Shown here piece by piece: positions 24,635 to 33,810 of a DNA stretch of 64,000 nucleotides. The stretch is from Mycolicibacterium brisbanense. GTDB taxonomy: Bacteria; Actinomycetota; Actinomycetes; Mycobacteriales; Mycobacteriaceae. The stretch spans positions 1 to 64,000 of the forward strand of contig NZ_BCSX01000040.1 of NCBI RefSeq assembly GCF_001570425.1, given 5' to 3'. The notes under the pieces are model-generated. The model was given only the letters and a program-made list of their open reading frames with translations. It did not search any database and was not told the origin of the DNA. Both the position numbers and the translations under genes were made by a program. Each line of letters opens with the position of its first letter. The first letter of the stretch is position 1.

Positions 24635-25468
24635 GTGCGCGAGACCAGCAACCCGGTATTCCGGTCTCTGCCCAAGACGCAGGGCGGATACGCACAATTC
24701 GGTACCGGAGCCGCCGGATACGGCGCTCAGCAGGTACATGCACAGCCCTATACCGAGTACCCCGAACAGCGGCAGACCGGTGTGTCGCGTCCGCTCACCA
24801 TCGACGACGTCGTCACCAAGACCGGTATGACGCTCGCGATCGTGTCGATCGTGGGTGTGCTTTCCTACTTCTTCGCCGCCGCCAACCCGGCGCTGATGTT
24901 CCCGATGTTCATGGTCGGCAGCATCGGCGGCCTCGTGCTGGTGCTCATCGCCACGTTCGGGCGTAAGCAGGACAACCCGGCCATCGTGCTGTCCTACGCG
25001 GCATTCGAGGGCGTGTTCGTCGGCACCGCGTCGTTCCTGTTCGCCAACCTGGTGTCCACCGGCGGACCGGCCATGATCTTCCAGGCCGTGGTCGCCACCT
25101 TCGGCGTGTTCTTCGGCATGCTCGTCGTCTACAAGACCGGCGCCATCCGCGTCACCCCGAAGCTCACCCGCATGATCGTCGCAGGCATCTTCGGCGTCGT
25201 CGCGCTGGCCATCGTCAACATCCTGTTCGCGATCTTCACCGGCAACGCTCCGCTGACCGACGGAGGCCCGCTGGCCATCGGCTTCTCGCTGCTGTGCATC
25301 GGCCTGGCCGCGTTCAGCTTCCTGATCGACTTCGACGCCGCCGACCAGATGATCCGCGCCGGCGCGCCGGAGAAGGCTGCATGGGGCATCGCCCTCGGCC
25401 TGACTGTCACCCTGGTCTGGCTGTACATCGAAATCCTGCGACTGCTGAGTTACTTCAACAACGACTAG
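24635..25468 (+). CDS. Bax inhibitor-1-like membrane protein (Rv1072-like)
   Basis: 277-aa integral membrane protein with a soluble N-terminus of about 60 residues (Gln/Tyr/Gly-rich) and about seven transmembrane helices, of the BaxI/YccA-like type. The C-terminal helices (DFDAADQMIRAGAPEKAAWG then LTVTLVWLYIEILRLLSYF) are characteristic. These proteins are thought to be ion channels or stress modulators; the function in mycobacteria is unknown. GTG start with a GGAGAGG SD. A strong intrinsic terminator follows. Confidence 0.8.
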   Translation: MRETSNPVFRSLPKTQGGYAQFGTGAAGYGAQQVHAQPYTEYPEQRQTGVSRPLTIDDVVTKTGMTLAIVSIVGVLSYFFAAANPALMFPMFMVGSIGGLVLVLIATFGRKQDNPAIVLSYAAFEGVFVGTASFLFANLVSTGGPAMIFQAVVATFGVFFGMLVVYKTGAIRVTPKLTRMIVAGIFGVVALAIVNILFAIFTGNAPLTDGGPLAIGFSLLCIGLAAFSFLIDFDAADQMIRAGAPEKAAWGIALGLTVTLVWLYIEILRLLSYFNND

Positions 25469-25485
25469 CAGTCCTACCCGAGAAG

Positions 25486-25517
25486 GGCGTCCGCGATTGC
25501 GGGCGCCTTTTTCTTTT
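25486..25517 (+). terminator. Intrinsic terminator after the BaxI-like gene
   Basis: Stem GGCGTCCGC / GCGGGCGCC (9 bp with one G-T pair), loop GATT, followed directly by a T-rich run (25508-25517, one C). A textbook rho-independent terminator, rare in this GC-rich window. Confidence 0.9.
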
Positions 25518-25520
25518 GTG

Positions 25521-25713
25521 TTGGCTCTGCGGTGAGGGCGCTGGCGGCGTTGGCTCTGCGGTGAGGGCGTTGGCTTCTCGGGCGTTTGCGCCGTGGGTGC
25601 AGTGTCAATGCGCTGCCGAGTTGTCCCGTGGTTGGCTCTGCGGTGAGGGTGTTGGCTTCTTGGGTGTTTGCGCCATGGGTGCAGAGCCAGTGCACGGCTG
25701 AGTTATCCCCAAT
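25521..25713 (+). repeat. 82-bp tandem repeats upstream of the DUF559-type gene (two units plus a partial)
   Basis: The core TTGGCTCTGCGGTGAGGG occurs at 25521, 25550 and 25632; the last two begin 82-bp units that match closely over 53 bp. The core contains LALR-stop in the same register as the 3' end of the gene at 25793-26650 (V-x-P-x-LALR-stop), so these units look like leftover copies of that gene's tail. They fill most of the 25469-25792 spacer, which otherwise holds only the terminator. Confidence 0.75.
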
Positions 25714-25792
25714 CCAAGGTTCATCCACAGTCGGCTGCCTGGCGTGTCTCGGAGCGGCACAACTCGTCGGTAGTGGAAACCAGCCTGTCGCC

Positions 25793-26650
25793 ATGGAGAT
25801 TGGTTACGAACCGTTCATCGGCAGCGAGGCTCTGGCATGCGGGGCATTGAACCGCTACGAGCTGCGTCGTTACTACCGGCCGATGATGCCAAATGTGTAC
25901 CTGGACAAACGGATTGCCCCGACACTACAGCTGCGGACACAAGCGGCATGGCTGTGGTCACAGCGACAAGGCGTCGTCGCAGGGCTCTCCGCATCCGCGC
26001 TGCACGGGGCGAAATGGATTGGTGACGATGCTCCGATCGAGTTAATCTGGGCGAACGCGAGAGCGCCGAAATCCGTGATCACCCGTGCCGAGCTGTTGTT
26101 GCCGGGGGAGTGTCAACGACTCGACGAACTCAGCGTGACGACGCCCGAGCGGACGGCCTTCGACCTCGGCCGGCGCGGTTCACTGGGCGAGGCGGTGGCT
26201 CGGCTCGACGCGCTCGGTAACGCGGCGGAGTTCAAAGCTCTTGATGTTTTGGAGTTGGCCGAGCGTCATCGGCATGTGCGCGGGCTACGCCAACTCGAAT
26301 CTGCGCTAGACCTCTACGATCCCGGTGCTCAGTCGCCCCAAGAAACATGGCTTCGGCTGATGATCATCGATGCCGGATATCCGCGGCCGCAGACGCAAAT
26401 TCCAGTGCTGGGCCCAAACGGCCAGCCGCGGTACTACCTCGACATGGGGTGGGAGGAGTACAAGCTCGCGGCCGAATACGACGGTGCACAGCACGCCGAT
26501 GCGCTTGGTTACGACATCATCCGCCACGAGTACATCGCTCAGCTGGGTTGGACCACGATCCGGGTGGCGGCCGGACACCGTCGGCCGGACATCATGCGGC
26601 GCCTTCAGCTCGCATGGGATCGGGTTGCCCCGCCATTGGCTCTGCGGTGA
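25793..26650 (+). CDS. DUF559/AbiEi-like protein (Rv1073-like)
   Basis: 285-aa protein. The N-terminal half resembles AbiEi-type antitoxin/regulator proteins (LRTQAAWLWSQRQGVVAGLSASALHG, then TTPERTAFDLGRRG). The C-terminal 110 residues look like the DUF559 Vsr-like endonuclease fold (DMGWEEYKLAAEYDGAQHAD, the E..YDG..H motif, then a C-terminal helix). The role is unknown; a nuclease/defence-like or regulatory function is possible. It is flanked on both sides by repeats of its own 3' tail. Lower local GC and the repeats suggest recombination at this locus. Confidence 0.7.
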   Translation: MEIGYEPFIGSEALACGALNRYELRRYYRPMMPNVYLDKRIAPTLQLRTQAAWLWSQRQGVVAGLSASALHGAKWIGDDAPIELIWANARAPKSVITRAELLLPGECQRLDELSVTTPERTAFDLGRRGSLGEAVARLDALGNAAEFKALDVLELAERHRHVRGLRQLESALDLYDPGAQSPQETWLRLMIIDAGYPRPQTQIPVLGPNGQPRYYLDMGWEEYKLAAEYDGAQHADALGYDIIRHEYIAQLGWTTIRVAAGHRRPDIMRRLQLAWDRVAPPLALR

Positions 26651-26778
26651 GGGTGTTGGGTTCTCGCACTTGTGCGCCTCACGCGCAGAGTGAATGTGGG
26701 ATCGGGTTGCCCCGCCGTTGGCTCTGCGGTGAGGGTGTTGGGTTGTCGCACGTGTGCGCCTCACGCGCAGAGTCAACG
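26615..26778 (+). repeat. Two 82-bp tandem units covering and following the DUF559-type gene's 3' end
   Basis: Unit 26615-26696 contains the gene's last codons and stop; unit 26697-26778 repeats them with few changes, so DRVAPPLALR-stop is encoded twice, the second time as a detached tail. A short motif AGAGTCAACG-x-GGGAGC then occurs twice up to fadA3. The period (82 bp) is the same as in the upstream array. Confidence 0.8.
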
Positions 26779-26804
26779 CGGGAGCAGAGTCAACGTGGGA
26801 GCAG

Positions 26805-28022
26805 TTAGGAGAGCCGCTCCACGACCATGGCCATACCCTGGCCGCCACCGACGCACATGGTTTCGATGCCGAAGGTCTTGTCGTAGGTCTGCAGGTTGTT
26901 CAAAAGCGTGGCGGTGATGCGGGCACCTGTCATGCCGAACGGGTGGCCCAAAGCGATTGCGCCACCGGAGACATTGAGCTTGTCGGGGTCCATGCCCAGC
27001 GCGCGGGCAGAGCCGAGCACCTGCACGGCGAAGGCCTCGTTGATTTCGTAGAGGTCGATGTCGCCGATGGTCATGTTGGCGTTGACGAGCGCCTTCTTGA
27101 CGGCCTCGATGGGGCCGAGGCCCATGATCTCCGGCGACAGGCCGGACACACCGGTCGACACGACGCGGGCCAGCGGTGTGAGTCCGAGCTCGCGAGCGCG
27201 CACATCGCTCATGACCACCAGCGCGGCGGCGCCGTCATTGAGCGGGCAGGCGTTGCCGGCGGTAATGGTGCCGTTGGGGCGGAAGACCGGTTTGAGCTGG
27301 CTGATCTTCTCGTAGGTGGTGCCGGGCCGCGGGCCGTCGTCCTTGGAGACCACGGTGCCGTCGGGCAGGGTCACCGGCACGATCTCGCGCTCGAAGAAGC
27401 CGTTGTTGATGGCCTCCTCGGCCCGGTTCTGCGACCGGACACCCCAGTGGTCCTGGTCTTCGCGGCTGATACCGGTGTGCAGTGCGACGTTTTCGGCGGT
27501 CTGGCCCATGGCGATGTACACGTCGGGTAGCAGGCCGTCTTCGCGGGGATCGTGCCACTCCTCGGCACCGGTGGCCGCCTGGTCCGAGCGGGCCATCGCG
27601 TCGGCGTAGATCGGGTTCTTGGTGTCGGGCCAGCCGTCGGCGTTGCCCTTGGCGAACCGGGACACGGTTTCGACGCCCGCGGAGATGAACGCATGGCCCT
27701 CACCGGCTTTGATCGCGTGGAACGCCATGCGCGTGGTCTGCAGAGACGACGAACAGTAGCGGTTGACGGTGGTGCCGGGCAGGAAGTCGTAGCCGAGCTG
27801 AACCGCGACGGCGCGACCGATGTTGAACCCCGCCTCACCACCGGGTTGGCCGCAACCCATGATCAGGTCGTCGATGTCGCGGGGATCGAGAGCAGGCACT
27901 TTGTCCAGCACGGCCTTGACCATCTGTGCGGCCAGGTCGTCGGGACGCATGTTGACGAGTGAGCCTTTGCCTGCGCGGCCGATCGGCGAGCGGGCAGTGG
28001 CAACGATGACAGCTTCAGGCAT
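26805..28022 (-). CDS. fadA3: Acetyl-CoA acyltransferase (thiolase) FadA3
   Basis: 405-aa degradative thiolase. Nucleophile Cys90 (NRYCSSSLQ), GGAIALGHPFG for the catalytic His, and the C-terminal Cys in MCVGGGQGMA are all present. It cleaves 3-ketoacyl-CoA in beta-oxidation. The ATG has GGAG upstream. A KstR-type site lies 11-24 nt before the start, so the gene is probably part of the sterol/lipid regulon. Matches Rv1074c in position. Confidence 0.9.
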   Translation of the reverse strand: MPEAVIVATARSPIGRAGKGSLVNMRPDDLAAQMVKAVLDKVPALDPRDIDDLIMGCGQPGGEAGFNIGRAVAVQLGYDFLPGTTVNRYCSSSLQTTRMAFHAIKAGEGHAFISAGVETVSRFAKGNADGWPDTKNPIYADAMARSDQAATGAEEWHDPREDGLLPDVYIAMGQTAENVALHTGISREDQDHWGVRSQNRAEEAINNGFFEREIVPVTLPDGTVVSKDDGPRPGTTYEKISQLKPVFRPNGTITAGNACPLNDGAAALVVMSDVRARELGLTPLARVVSTGVSGLSPEIMGLGPIEAVKKALVNANMTIGDIDLYEINEAFAVQVLGSARALGMDPDKLNVSGGAIALGHPFGMTGARITATLLNNLQTYDKTFGIETMCVGGGQGMAMVVERLS

Positions 28023-28032
28023 GGCAGGCTCC

Positions 28033-28046
28033 TAGATCGTGTTCTA
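28033..28046. promoter_or_regulatory. KstR-type operator upstream of fadA3
   Basis: Read on the minus strand the site is TAGAACACGATCTA, differing at one base from the perfect site at 11098. One half-site deviates from the consensus (GAT for GTT). It sits 11 nt upstream of fadA3. Confidence 0.6.
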
Positions 28047-28055
28047 GAAACGAAC

Positions 28056-29042
28056 CTAGCCCGCAGGCACCACGATGGGTGCGGGCACCCCGGTCGGTCG
28101 CCGCCAGAGCCTGCTCACACCGCCCAGCCGCGACAGCAGCGACGTGTCGTCCGCGGACCCCGTTTCCAGGGCTTCGGCACCGTCCCAGTCGCCCAGGGCA
28201 TTACAGAGCGCGGGCAAGAGCTGGCTGGCCGCAAGCGCATATCCCGCTGCGGACGGGTGGAACATGTCCTGCGAGAACAGCAACTCCGGGGCCTTGTAGA
28301 AGTCCGGCGCCAGCAGGTCTGAGAAGGGAACCGGCACGCCGCCCGCGGCACGCACAGCGCCGGCCTGCGCGCGGGCCAGCCGCAACCCGCGGCTGCGGGC
28401 CACCATGCGCAGGGGCTGGGGTATCGCGGTGATGACCCCGAAGTCAGGGCAGGTGCCGACGACCACGACCGCGCCCGCCGACCGCAGCCTGCGCACCGCG
28501 GCGCCCAGGCGTCGCGCCGACGGGCCGATGCCGTTCGGTTTGGTGATGTCGTTGGCCCCGATCATGATGACGGCCGCGTCCGGCGGTGGGCCCGCAACGA
28601 ACATGGCGTCGATCTGACCGGACAACCCCTTCGAGGTGGCGCCGACAATTGCCTTGGTACTCAGGCGAATCCGCTTGCCGAACTGCTCGGCGACGCCGCG
28701 CGCGATCACGACACCCGGTACCTCGTCGGCCTCATGGCAGCCGTATCCCGTTGCGGTCGAATCTCCGAACACCATCAGGTGGATGTCGAACGGAACCCCG
28801 CGCTCCCAACGCTGCACCGGCCCACCGCCGGGCGAGTACACGCCATCGGCACGCGGCGGGATGTCCCAGGATTTTGGAATGACTCGGCGGGCCTGGTCGG
28901 CCTGCCCGGACAGCAGATTGCGTGCTCCGATGTAGGCCGTGCCGGTTGACGCCAGCGTCGCAGCGGCCGCCAGGGCGACGGTGGCTCGACGTGGCGCCCG
29001 ACTACGGCTGCGGACGCGAGGAGCATCGCTACTTAACCCCAC
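28056..29042 (-). CDS. SGNH/GDSL-type esterase, exported (Rv1075c-like)
   Basis: 328-aa SGNH hydrolase. After an N-terminal signal/anchor (ATVALAAAATLASTGTAYIG) come block I FGDSTATGYG (Ser95), block III IMIGANDITKP and block V SQDMFHPS with Asp/His. It would act as an esterase or lipase in the envelope. GTG 29042 is supported by TAAACT on the minus strand (29049-29054), 6 nt upstream, a leaderless arrangement. Divergent from lipU. Confidence 0.85.
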   Translation of the reverse strand: MGLSSDAPRVRSRSRAPRRATVALAAAATLASTGTAYIGARNLLSGQADQARRVIPKSWDIPPRADGVYSPGGGPVQRWERGVPFDIHLMVFGDSTATGYGCHEADEVPGVVIARGVAEQFGKRIRLSTKAIVGATSKGLSGQIDAMFVAGPPPDAAVIMIGANDITKPNGIGPSARRLGAAVRRLRSAGAVVVVGTCPDFGVITAIPQPLRMVARSRGLRLARAQAGAVRAAGGVPVPFSDLLAPDFYKAPELLFSQDMFHPSAAGYALAASQLLPALCNALGDWDGAEALETGSADDTSLLSRLGGVSRLWRRPTGVPAPIVVPAG

Positions 29043-29236
29043 ACCGCAAGTTTAGGTGCGACACACGGGGTTTTGCGCGCGGCGAACGCGGATCAGCGAT
29101 TACGTTGCGGTATCAAGTCCGGTATCAATTCAGATTATTTGATTGTTGAACTGATTGGCCGTGTCAAGCTAAGTTACCCGGGTTGTCTGAGTGACGTAGC
29201 ACACCTAGCACTACAAAGACGTAGGAAGTGGTGGCG

Positions 29237-30274
29237 ATGACTGCACCGAGTAAGGTCTCGAGGTCCCATCGTGCTGGGATAAGCCCAGCTAGCCTGCACC
29301 GCGCGCGCAAGTACCCGGTCAGTGACCTGGCACCGGTAGAGATCCTTGAAGATGGCCCGAGCCTGGGTGGCCGACTGGCTTCGCTGGCGGCCATGCTGAC
29401 AATCCGACCGGTGCTGGCAATTGGTAGCCATGCTCCACGTCTGCCGTGGCCATTCGGCATGGTCGAATTCGCGGCTCGGACGCTGCGTCCGTCTCCCGGC
29501 ACCATCCGGGCGACGATCGGGTTGCCGAACTGCACTGCCCAGCTCGTGCGGGCAAACGGGGTGCTGCCGGCCGACGGCAAGCGCAGCGTCGTCCTGTATC
29601 TGCACGGCGGCGCGTTCATCGCGTGCGGTGCGAGCACCCACTCCGGCATCGTGTCGTCGTTGTCGCAGTACGCCGACAGCCCGGTGCTCGTGGTCAACTA
29701 CCGGATGATCCCCAAGCATTCGGTGGGCACCGCGCTGGACGACTGTTACGACGCCTACCACTGGCTACGGCTCACGGGTTACGAGCCCGACCAGATCGTG
29801 CTTGCGGGCGATTCCGCAGGCGGCTATCTGGGCCTCGCGCTGGCCCAGCGGCTGCTGGCCGAAGGCGAAGAGCCGGCGGCCCTGGTCACCATGTCCCCGC
29901 TGTTCGAGATCGACAACCTCACGCGCGCCAACCATCCGAACATCCGGCGGGACGCCATGTTCCCGGCCCGCGCGTTCGAAGCTCTGGTCGAACTCGTCGA
30001 GCACGCGGCAGGGCGCAAAGACGAAGAAGTCTACGAACCGCTCGACCATATCGAGCCGGGCCTGCCGCGCACGCTCATTCACGTGTCCGGTTCCGAAGTT
30101 TTGATCAGCGATGCGCGGAAAGCCGCCCGCATGCTCGCCGCTGCCGGTGTTCCGGTGGAGGTTCGCGTTTGGCCCGGTCAGATGCACGTCTTCCAGCTCG
30201 CGTCGCCTCTGGTGTCCGAAGCGACGCGCTCGCTGCGCCAGATCGGCGACTACATTCGAGAGGCCACCTGGTAA
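29237..30274 (+). CDS. lipU: HSL-family esterase/lipase LipU
   Basis: 345-aa alpha/beta hydrolase of the hormone-sensitive-lipase family. The oxyanion motif HGGA is at 123-126, the nucleophile Ser193 in GDSAGG, and the C-terminal GQMHVF supplies the His. It hydrolyses short- to medium-chain esters. ATG 29237 has AGGAAG 8 nt upstream. The position matches Rv1076. Confidence 0.85.
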   Translation: MTAPSKVSRSHRAGISPASLHRARKYPVSDLAPVEILEDGPSLGGRLASLAAMLTIRPVLAIGSHAPRLPWPFGMVEFAARTLRPSPGTIRATIGLPNCTAQLVRANGVLPADGKRSVVLYLHGGAFIACGASTHSGIVSSLSQYADSPVLVVNYRMIPKHSVGTALDDCYDAYHWLRLTGYEPDQIVLAGDSAGGYLGLALAQRLLAEGEEPAALVTMSPLFEIDNLTRANHPNIRRDAMFPARAFEALVELVEHAAGRKDEEVYEPLDHIEPGLPRTLIHVSGSEVLISDARKAARMLAAAGVPVEVRVWPGQMHVFQLASPLVSEATRSLRQIGDYIREATW

Positions 30275-30303
30275 CCCGCGCGCGGGCCTGAGACGATGTG
30301 ACT

Positions 30304-31698
30304 ATGCGCATCGCCAAGCACGTCAGTGAGCTCATCGGCAATACCCCTCTGGTACAGCTGAACTCGGTTGTCCCAACAGGTGCGGGCTTGGTGGCCGCCA
30401 AGATCGAGTACCTCAACCCGGGTGGGAGCGCCAAGGACCGCATCGCCGTCAAGATGATCGACGCGGCAGAGGCCAGCGGCGAACTCAAGCCCGGGGGCAC
30501 GATCGTCGAGCCGACGTCCGGTAACACCGGGGTGGGGCTGGCCTTGGTGGCTCAGCAACGCGGCTACAAGTGCATCTTCGTGTGCCCCGACAAGGTCAGC
30601 GAGGACAAGCAGAATGTGTTGCGCGCGTACGGCGCTGACGTAGTCGTGTGCCCGACGGCGGTGCCGCCCGAGCATCCCGACAGCTACTACAGCGTCTCCG
30701 ACCGGCTGGTCAGGGAGATCGACGGGGCGTGGAAGCCCGACCAGTACTCCAACCCGATGGGGCCCGCCAGCCATTACGAGACGACGGGCCCGGAGATCTG
30801 GGCCGACACCGAAGGCAAGGTCACCCATTTCGTCGCGGGCGTCGGCACCGGAGGCACCATCACCGGGACCGGCCGGTACCTCAAAGAGGTGTCCGGCGGG
30901 AAGGTGAAGATCATCGGAGCCGATCCCGAAGGGTCGGTGTACTCCGGCGGAACCGGCCGTCCGTATCTCGTCGAAGGTGTCGGCGAAGACTTCTGGCCCA
31001 GCGCCTACGACCCCACCGTGCCCGACGAGATCATTGCGGTCTCCGACGCGGATTCCTTCGACATGACCCGCAGGCTGGCGCGGGAGGAAGCTCTCCTCGT
31101 CGGTGGATCCTGCGGGATGGCCGTGGTGGCCGCCATCGAGGTGGCTCGCAAAGCCGGGCCCGACTCGGTCGTGGTGGTGCTGTTGCCCGACGGCGGACGT
31201 GGTTATCTCTCAAAGATTTTCAACGATGCGTGGATGTCGTCGTACGGCTTCCTGCGCAGTCGCCTGGACGGCTCGATCGAGCAGTCGACCGTCGGAGATG
31301 TGCTGCGCGGCAAGTCCGGTGCACTGCCCGACCTGGTGCATACGCACCCGTCGGAGACCGTCCGCGATGCCATCGGGATCCTGCGCGAATACGGGGTGTC
31401 TCAGATGCCGGTCGTCGGTGCCGAGCCACCCGTGATGGCCGGCGAGGTTGCCGGCAGTGTGTCGGAACGTGAACTGCTCTCGGCGGTATTCGAAGGCCGG
31501 GCCAAACTCGCCGACGCCGTCTCCGAGCACATGGGCCCAGCGCTGCCGCTGATCGGCGCGGGAGAGTTGGTGAGCACGGCGGCGAAGTCGCTGCGGGACA
31601 GCGACGCGGTGATGGTCGTCGAAGACGGCAAGCCCGTCGGCGTGCTGACCCGTCACGACCTGCTCGGGTTCCTTTCGGAGGGAAACGCGCGGCACTGA
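30304..31698 (+). CDS. cbs: Cystathionine beta-synthase
   Basis: 464-aa PLP enzyme with C-terminal CBS pair. The Schiff-base lysine is Lys44 (NPGGSAKDR); PTSGNTGVG and GTGGTITG bind substrate and phosphate. Two CBS motifs follow (about 335-460). It condenses homocysteine and serine in transsulfuration. Nearly identical in layout to M. tuberculosis Rv1077. The start at MRIAKHVSEL follows GACGAT by 6 nt and has no SD; GTG 30298 is an alternative. metB lies two genes downstream. Confidence 0.9.
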   Translation: MRIAKHVSELIGNTPLVQLNSVVPTGAGLVAAKIEYLNPGGSAKDRIAVKMIDAAEASGELKPGGTIVEPTSGNTGVGLALVAQQRGYKCIFVCPDKVSEDKQNVLRAYGADVVVCPTAVPPEHPDSYYSVSDRLVREIDGAWKPDQYSNPMGPASHYETTGPEIWADTEGKVTHFVAGVGTGGTITGTGRYLKEVSGGKVKIIGADPEGSVYSGGTGRPYLVEGVGEDFWPSAYDPTVPDEIIAVSDADSFDMTRRLAREEALLVGGSCGMAVVAAIEVARKAGPDSVVVVLLPDGGRGYLSKIFNDAWMSSYGFLRSRLDGSIEQSTVGDVLRGKSGALPDLVHTHPSETVRDAIGILREYGVSQMPVVGAEPPVMAGEVAGSVSERELLSAVFEGRAKLADAVSEHMGPALPLIGAGELVSTAAKSLRDSDAVMVVEDGKPVGVLTRHDLLGFLSEGNARH

Positions 31699-31943
31699 AC
31701 CGCAGGTGAGAAGCGCTGCAATCGACCACTTCTCGGGTAGTGTCAGCGAGCGCTAACCAGCAAACTCGACTGCGGAGGGGGTCCGCGACCGATCTACTGA
31801 TACCGCCTTTGTCGCGACGGGCATGTGAACACGCCCTGTGGTGCGTAATCTCCCCAGTGAGCCGTTCCGCTCGCTGTACATCTAGGTGCTGGCAGTCAGT
31901 GGTGACCGGGTGACGGTCGCTACCCGAGATAGGAGCCATCAAC

Positions 31944-32978
31944 GTGAGTAATCAACCGCCGCCCGGAAACTACCCGCCGCCTCCGCCCGGAGGATTCCCG
32001 CCGCCGCCTCAGGGCGGTGGCGGCTACCAACCGCCCCAAGGTGGTGGCTACCAGCCGCCGCAGGGCGGTGGATTCCAGCCACAGGGTGGTGGGTTCCAGC
32101 CCCAGGGTGGTGGCGGCTATCCGCCCCCTCCGCCTCCGCAGCAGGGTGGCTATCCGCCGCCTCCCCAGGGTGGTTACCCGCCGCCTCCGCCTCCGGGCGG
32201 ACCGGGCGGCTACCCGCCACCGCCGCCTCCCGGTGCGCCGGGCTACCCGCCGCCGGGTTACGGCCAGCAGGGTGCTGCCTACAGCGTCGGTGAAGCGTTC
32301 TCCTGGGCGTGGAACAAGTTCAGCAAGAATGCGGCCGCCCTGATCGTCCCGACGCTGGTGTACGGGTTGATCGTCGGTGTGATCGCCGGCGTCGCGTACG
32401 GCCTGGCCATGGCGATGGCCACGAGCAGCACGTCGTCGTACGGCAGCTACGGTTCGGACTACGAATACTCCGCGAGCTACAGCCTCGGTGCGGGCAGCAT
32501 CGCAGTTCTGCTGCTCGGTGGTCTGATTCTCATCGTGGTCATGGCCGTGGTGTCATCGGCGTATCTGAGCGGTGTGATCGATATCGCGAACGGGCAACCG
32601 GTGACCATCGGTTCGTTCTTCAAGCCGCGTCAGCTCGGCAATTTCATCATCGCCGGTCTCATCGTCGGTGTGCTCAGCGCGATCGGCTCGTTCTGCTTCA
32701 TCGGCAGCATTGTGGTGGGCATCTTCACGTTGTTCACGCTGCCCGCGATTCTGGACCGCAACCTGTCCGCGATCGACGCCATCAAGACCAGCTTCGAGCT
32801 GGTCAAGTCGAACTTCGTCAACGCTCTGGTGGCCTACATCGTCATCTTCGTGACCATCTTCGTCGGCGAACTCCTTTGCGGCATCGGCCTGCTGGTCGCT
32901 GCACCGGTCGCGGCGCTGTTCCTGATCTACACCTGGCGGCGGCTCACCGGCGCCCAGGTTGCTCCGCTGACCCCGTAG
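31944..32978 (+). CDS. Proline/glycine-rich membrane protein
   Basis: 344-aa protein. The first about 105 residues are repeats of Pro-Pro-Pro, Gly-Gly-Gly, Tyr and Gln (YPPPPPGGFPPPPQGGGGYQ style), followed by four to five transmembrane helices (from about 125). The proline-rich head is cytoplasmic or envelope-exposed depending on topology. It stands next to pra but is not its orthologue. AGGAG precedes the GTG start by 8 nt. The 31699-31943 spacer shows only weak short inverted repeats. Confidence 0.75.
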   Translation: MSNQPPPGNYPPPPPGGFPPPPQGGGGYQPPQGGGYQPPQGGGFQPQGGGFQPQGGGGYPPPPPPQQGGYPPPPQGGYPPPPPPGGPGGYPPPPPPGAPGYPPPGYGQQGAAYSVGEAFSWAWNKFSKNAAALIVPTLVYGLIVGVIAGVAYGLAMAMATSSTSSYGSYGSDYEYSASYSLGAGSIAVLLLGGLILIVVMAVVSSAYLSGVIDIANGQPVTIGSFFKPRQLGNFIIAGLIVGVLSAIGSFCFIGSIVVGIFTLFTLPAILDRNLSAIDAIKTSFELVKSNFVNALVAYIVIFVTIFVGELLCGIGLLVAAPVAALFLIYTWRRLTGAQVAPLTP

Positions 32979-32996
32979 TAATCGTCAACAACACTG

Positions 32997-33037
32997 TGCC
33001 CACGGTGCACCCGGCCGACAGGTCCGCACCGTGGGCA
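32997..33037 (+). terminator. Hairpin between the two proline-rich genes
   Basis: Perfect 12-bp stem TGCCCACGGTGC / GCACCGTGGGCA with a 17-nt loop, starting 18 nt after the stop. No T-run follows, so it is a GC-type terminator or attenuator. Confidence 0.6.
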
Positions 33038-33063
33038 CCGTGCTCCCATGGCATCATCTGGCA

Positions 33064-33798
33064 ATGACCGCGATGCCGCCCAACCCTTACGGACCCGGAT
33101 ACGGCGCTGGCCAGCCCGGCCCCGGACAGCCGAATTATGGGCAGCCGGGCGCACCACAGCCGAGCTATGGCCAACCCGGTTACGGTCCTCAACCCGGATT
33201 CGGCTCACCCCAACCGGGTTTCGCGCCGCAGCAGGGTTATTACCCGCAGGTGCCCAACCCGAATTCCTACACGCCCTGGTCCGACCGCGCGGTGGCGTTC
33301 CTCATCGATCAGCTGCCCATCGCGGCCATTCTGGTGGTCGCCTACGGTGTCGTGCTGATCGGTGGACTGGCACTCGTCGGAACCTCCCAGCCGCAGTGCA
33401 CCAGCACCGGCAGCTATGTCGACTGCTCCAGCAACACCGGGCCCTCGGGAGCCGTCGCGGTCGTGATGGGGCTCGTGACGCTCGTGATGTTCACCCTGCC
33501 GCTGGTCTTCGCGATATGGAACTACGGTTACAAGCAGGGCACCACCGGCCAGAGCATCGGCAAGAAGGTGATGAAATTCAAGGTGGTCTCCGAAAGCACC
33601 GGCCAGCCAATCGGTTTCGGCATGTCACTGGTTCGTCAGATTGCCCACATTGCCGACAGCGCCATCTGCTACGTCGGTTACCTGTTCCCGCTGTGGGACG
33701 CCAAGCGTCAGACTTTCGCCGACAAGATCATGTCGACGGTCTGCGTACCGGCGAGTCCCGCACCGGTCGCGGGACGATACCCGGGATGGTCCGGATAG
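33064..33798 (+). CDS. pra: Proline-rich antigen homologue Pra, RDD-family membrane protein
   Basis: 244-aa protein. A Pro/Gly/Gln/Tyr-rich N-terminus (1-70, repeats of QPGYG) precedes an RDD domain with three membrane helices (SYTPWSDRAVAFLIDQLPIA, then YKQGTTGQSIGKKVMKFKVV). The C-terminus IADSAICYVGYLFPLWDAKR closely follows M. tuberculosis Pra (Rv1078). CATCAT 6 nt before the ATG suggests a leaderless start. The stop codon contributes to the metB -10 box. Confidence 0.8.
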   Translation: MTAMPPNPYGPGYGAGQPGPGQPNYGQPGAPQPSYGQPGYGPQPGFGSPQPGFAPQQGYYPQVPNPNSYTPWSDRAVAFLIDQLPIAAILVVAYGVVLIGGLALVGTSQPQCTSTGSYVDCSSNTGPSGAVAVVMGLVTLVMFTLPLVFAIWNYGYKQGTTGQSIGKKVMKFKVVSESTGQPIGFGMSLVRQIAHIADSAICYVGYLFPLWDAKRQTFADKIMSTVCVPASPAPVAGRYPGWSG

Positions 33799-33801
33799 GC
33801 T
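33796..33801 (+). promoter_or_regulatory. -10 hexamer TAGGCT formed by the pra stop codon, upstream of metB
   Basis: The pra stop TAG plus GCT gives TAGGCT, 9 nt before the metB ATG. A promoter here would let metB be transcribed independently of pra. Confidence 0.45.
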
Positions 33802-33810
33802 CAACGGGTT

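Noticed and set aside
25521..26778. Repeat array considered as a CRISPR
   Set aside because: Units are 82-bp tandem copies of a gene tail, without unique spacers, interrupted by a full gene.
31950..32260. Short repeats in the proline-rich gene considered as a regulatory or CRISPR repeat
   Set aside because: They are in-frame Pro/Gly/Tyr/Gln codon repeats of a real protein.
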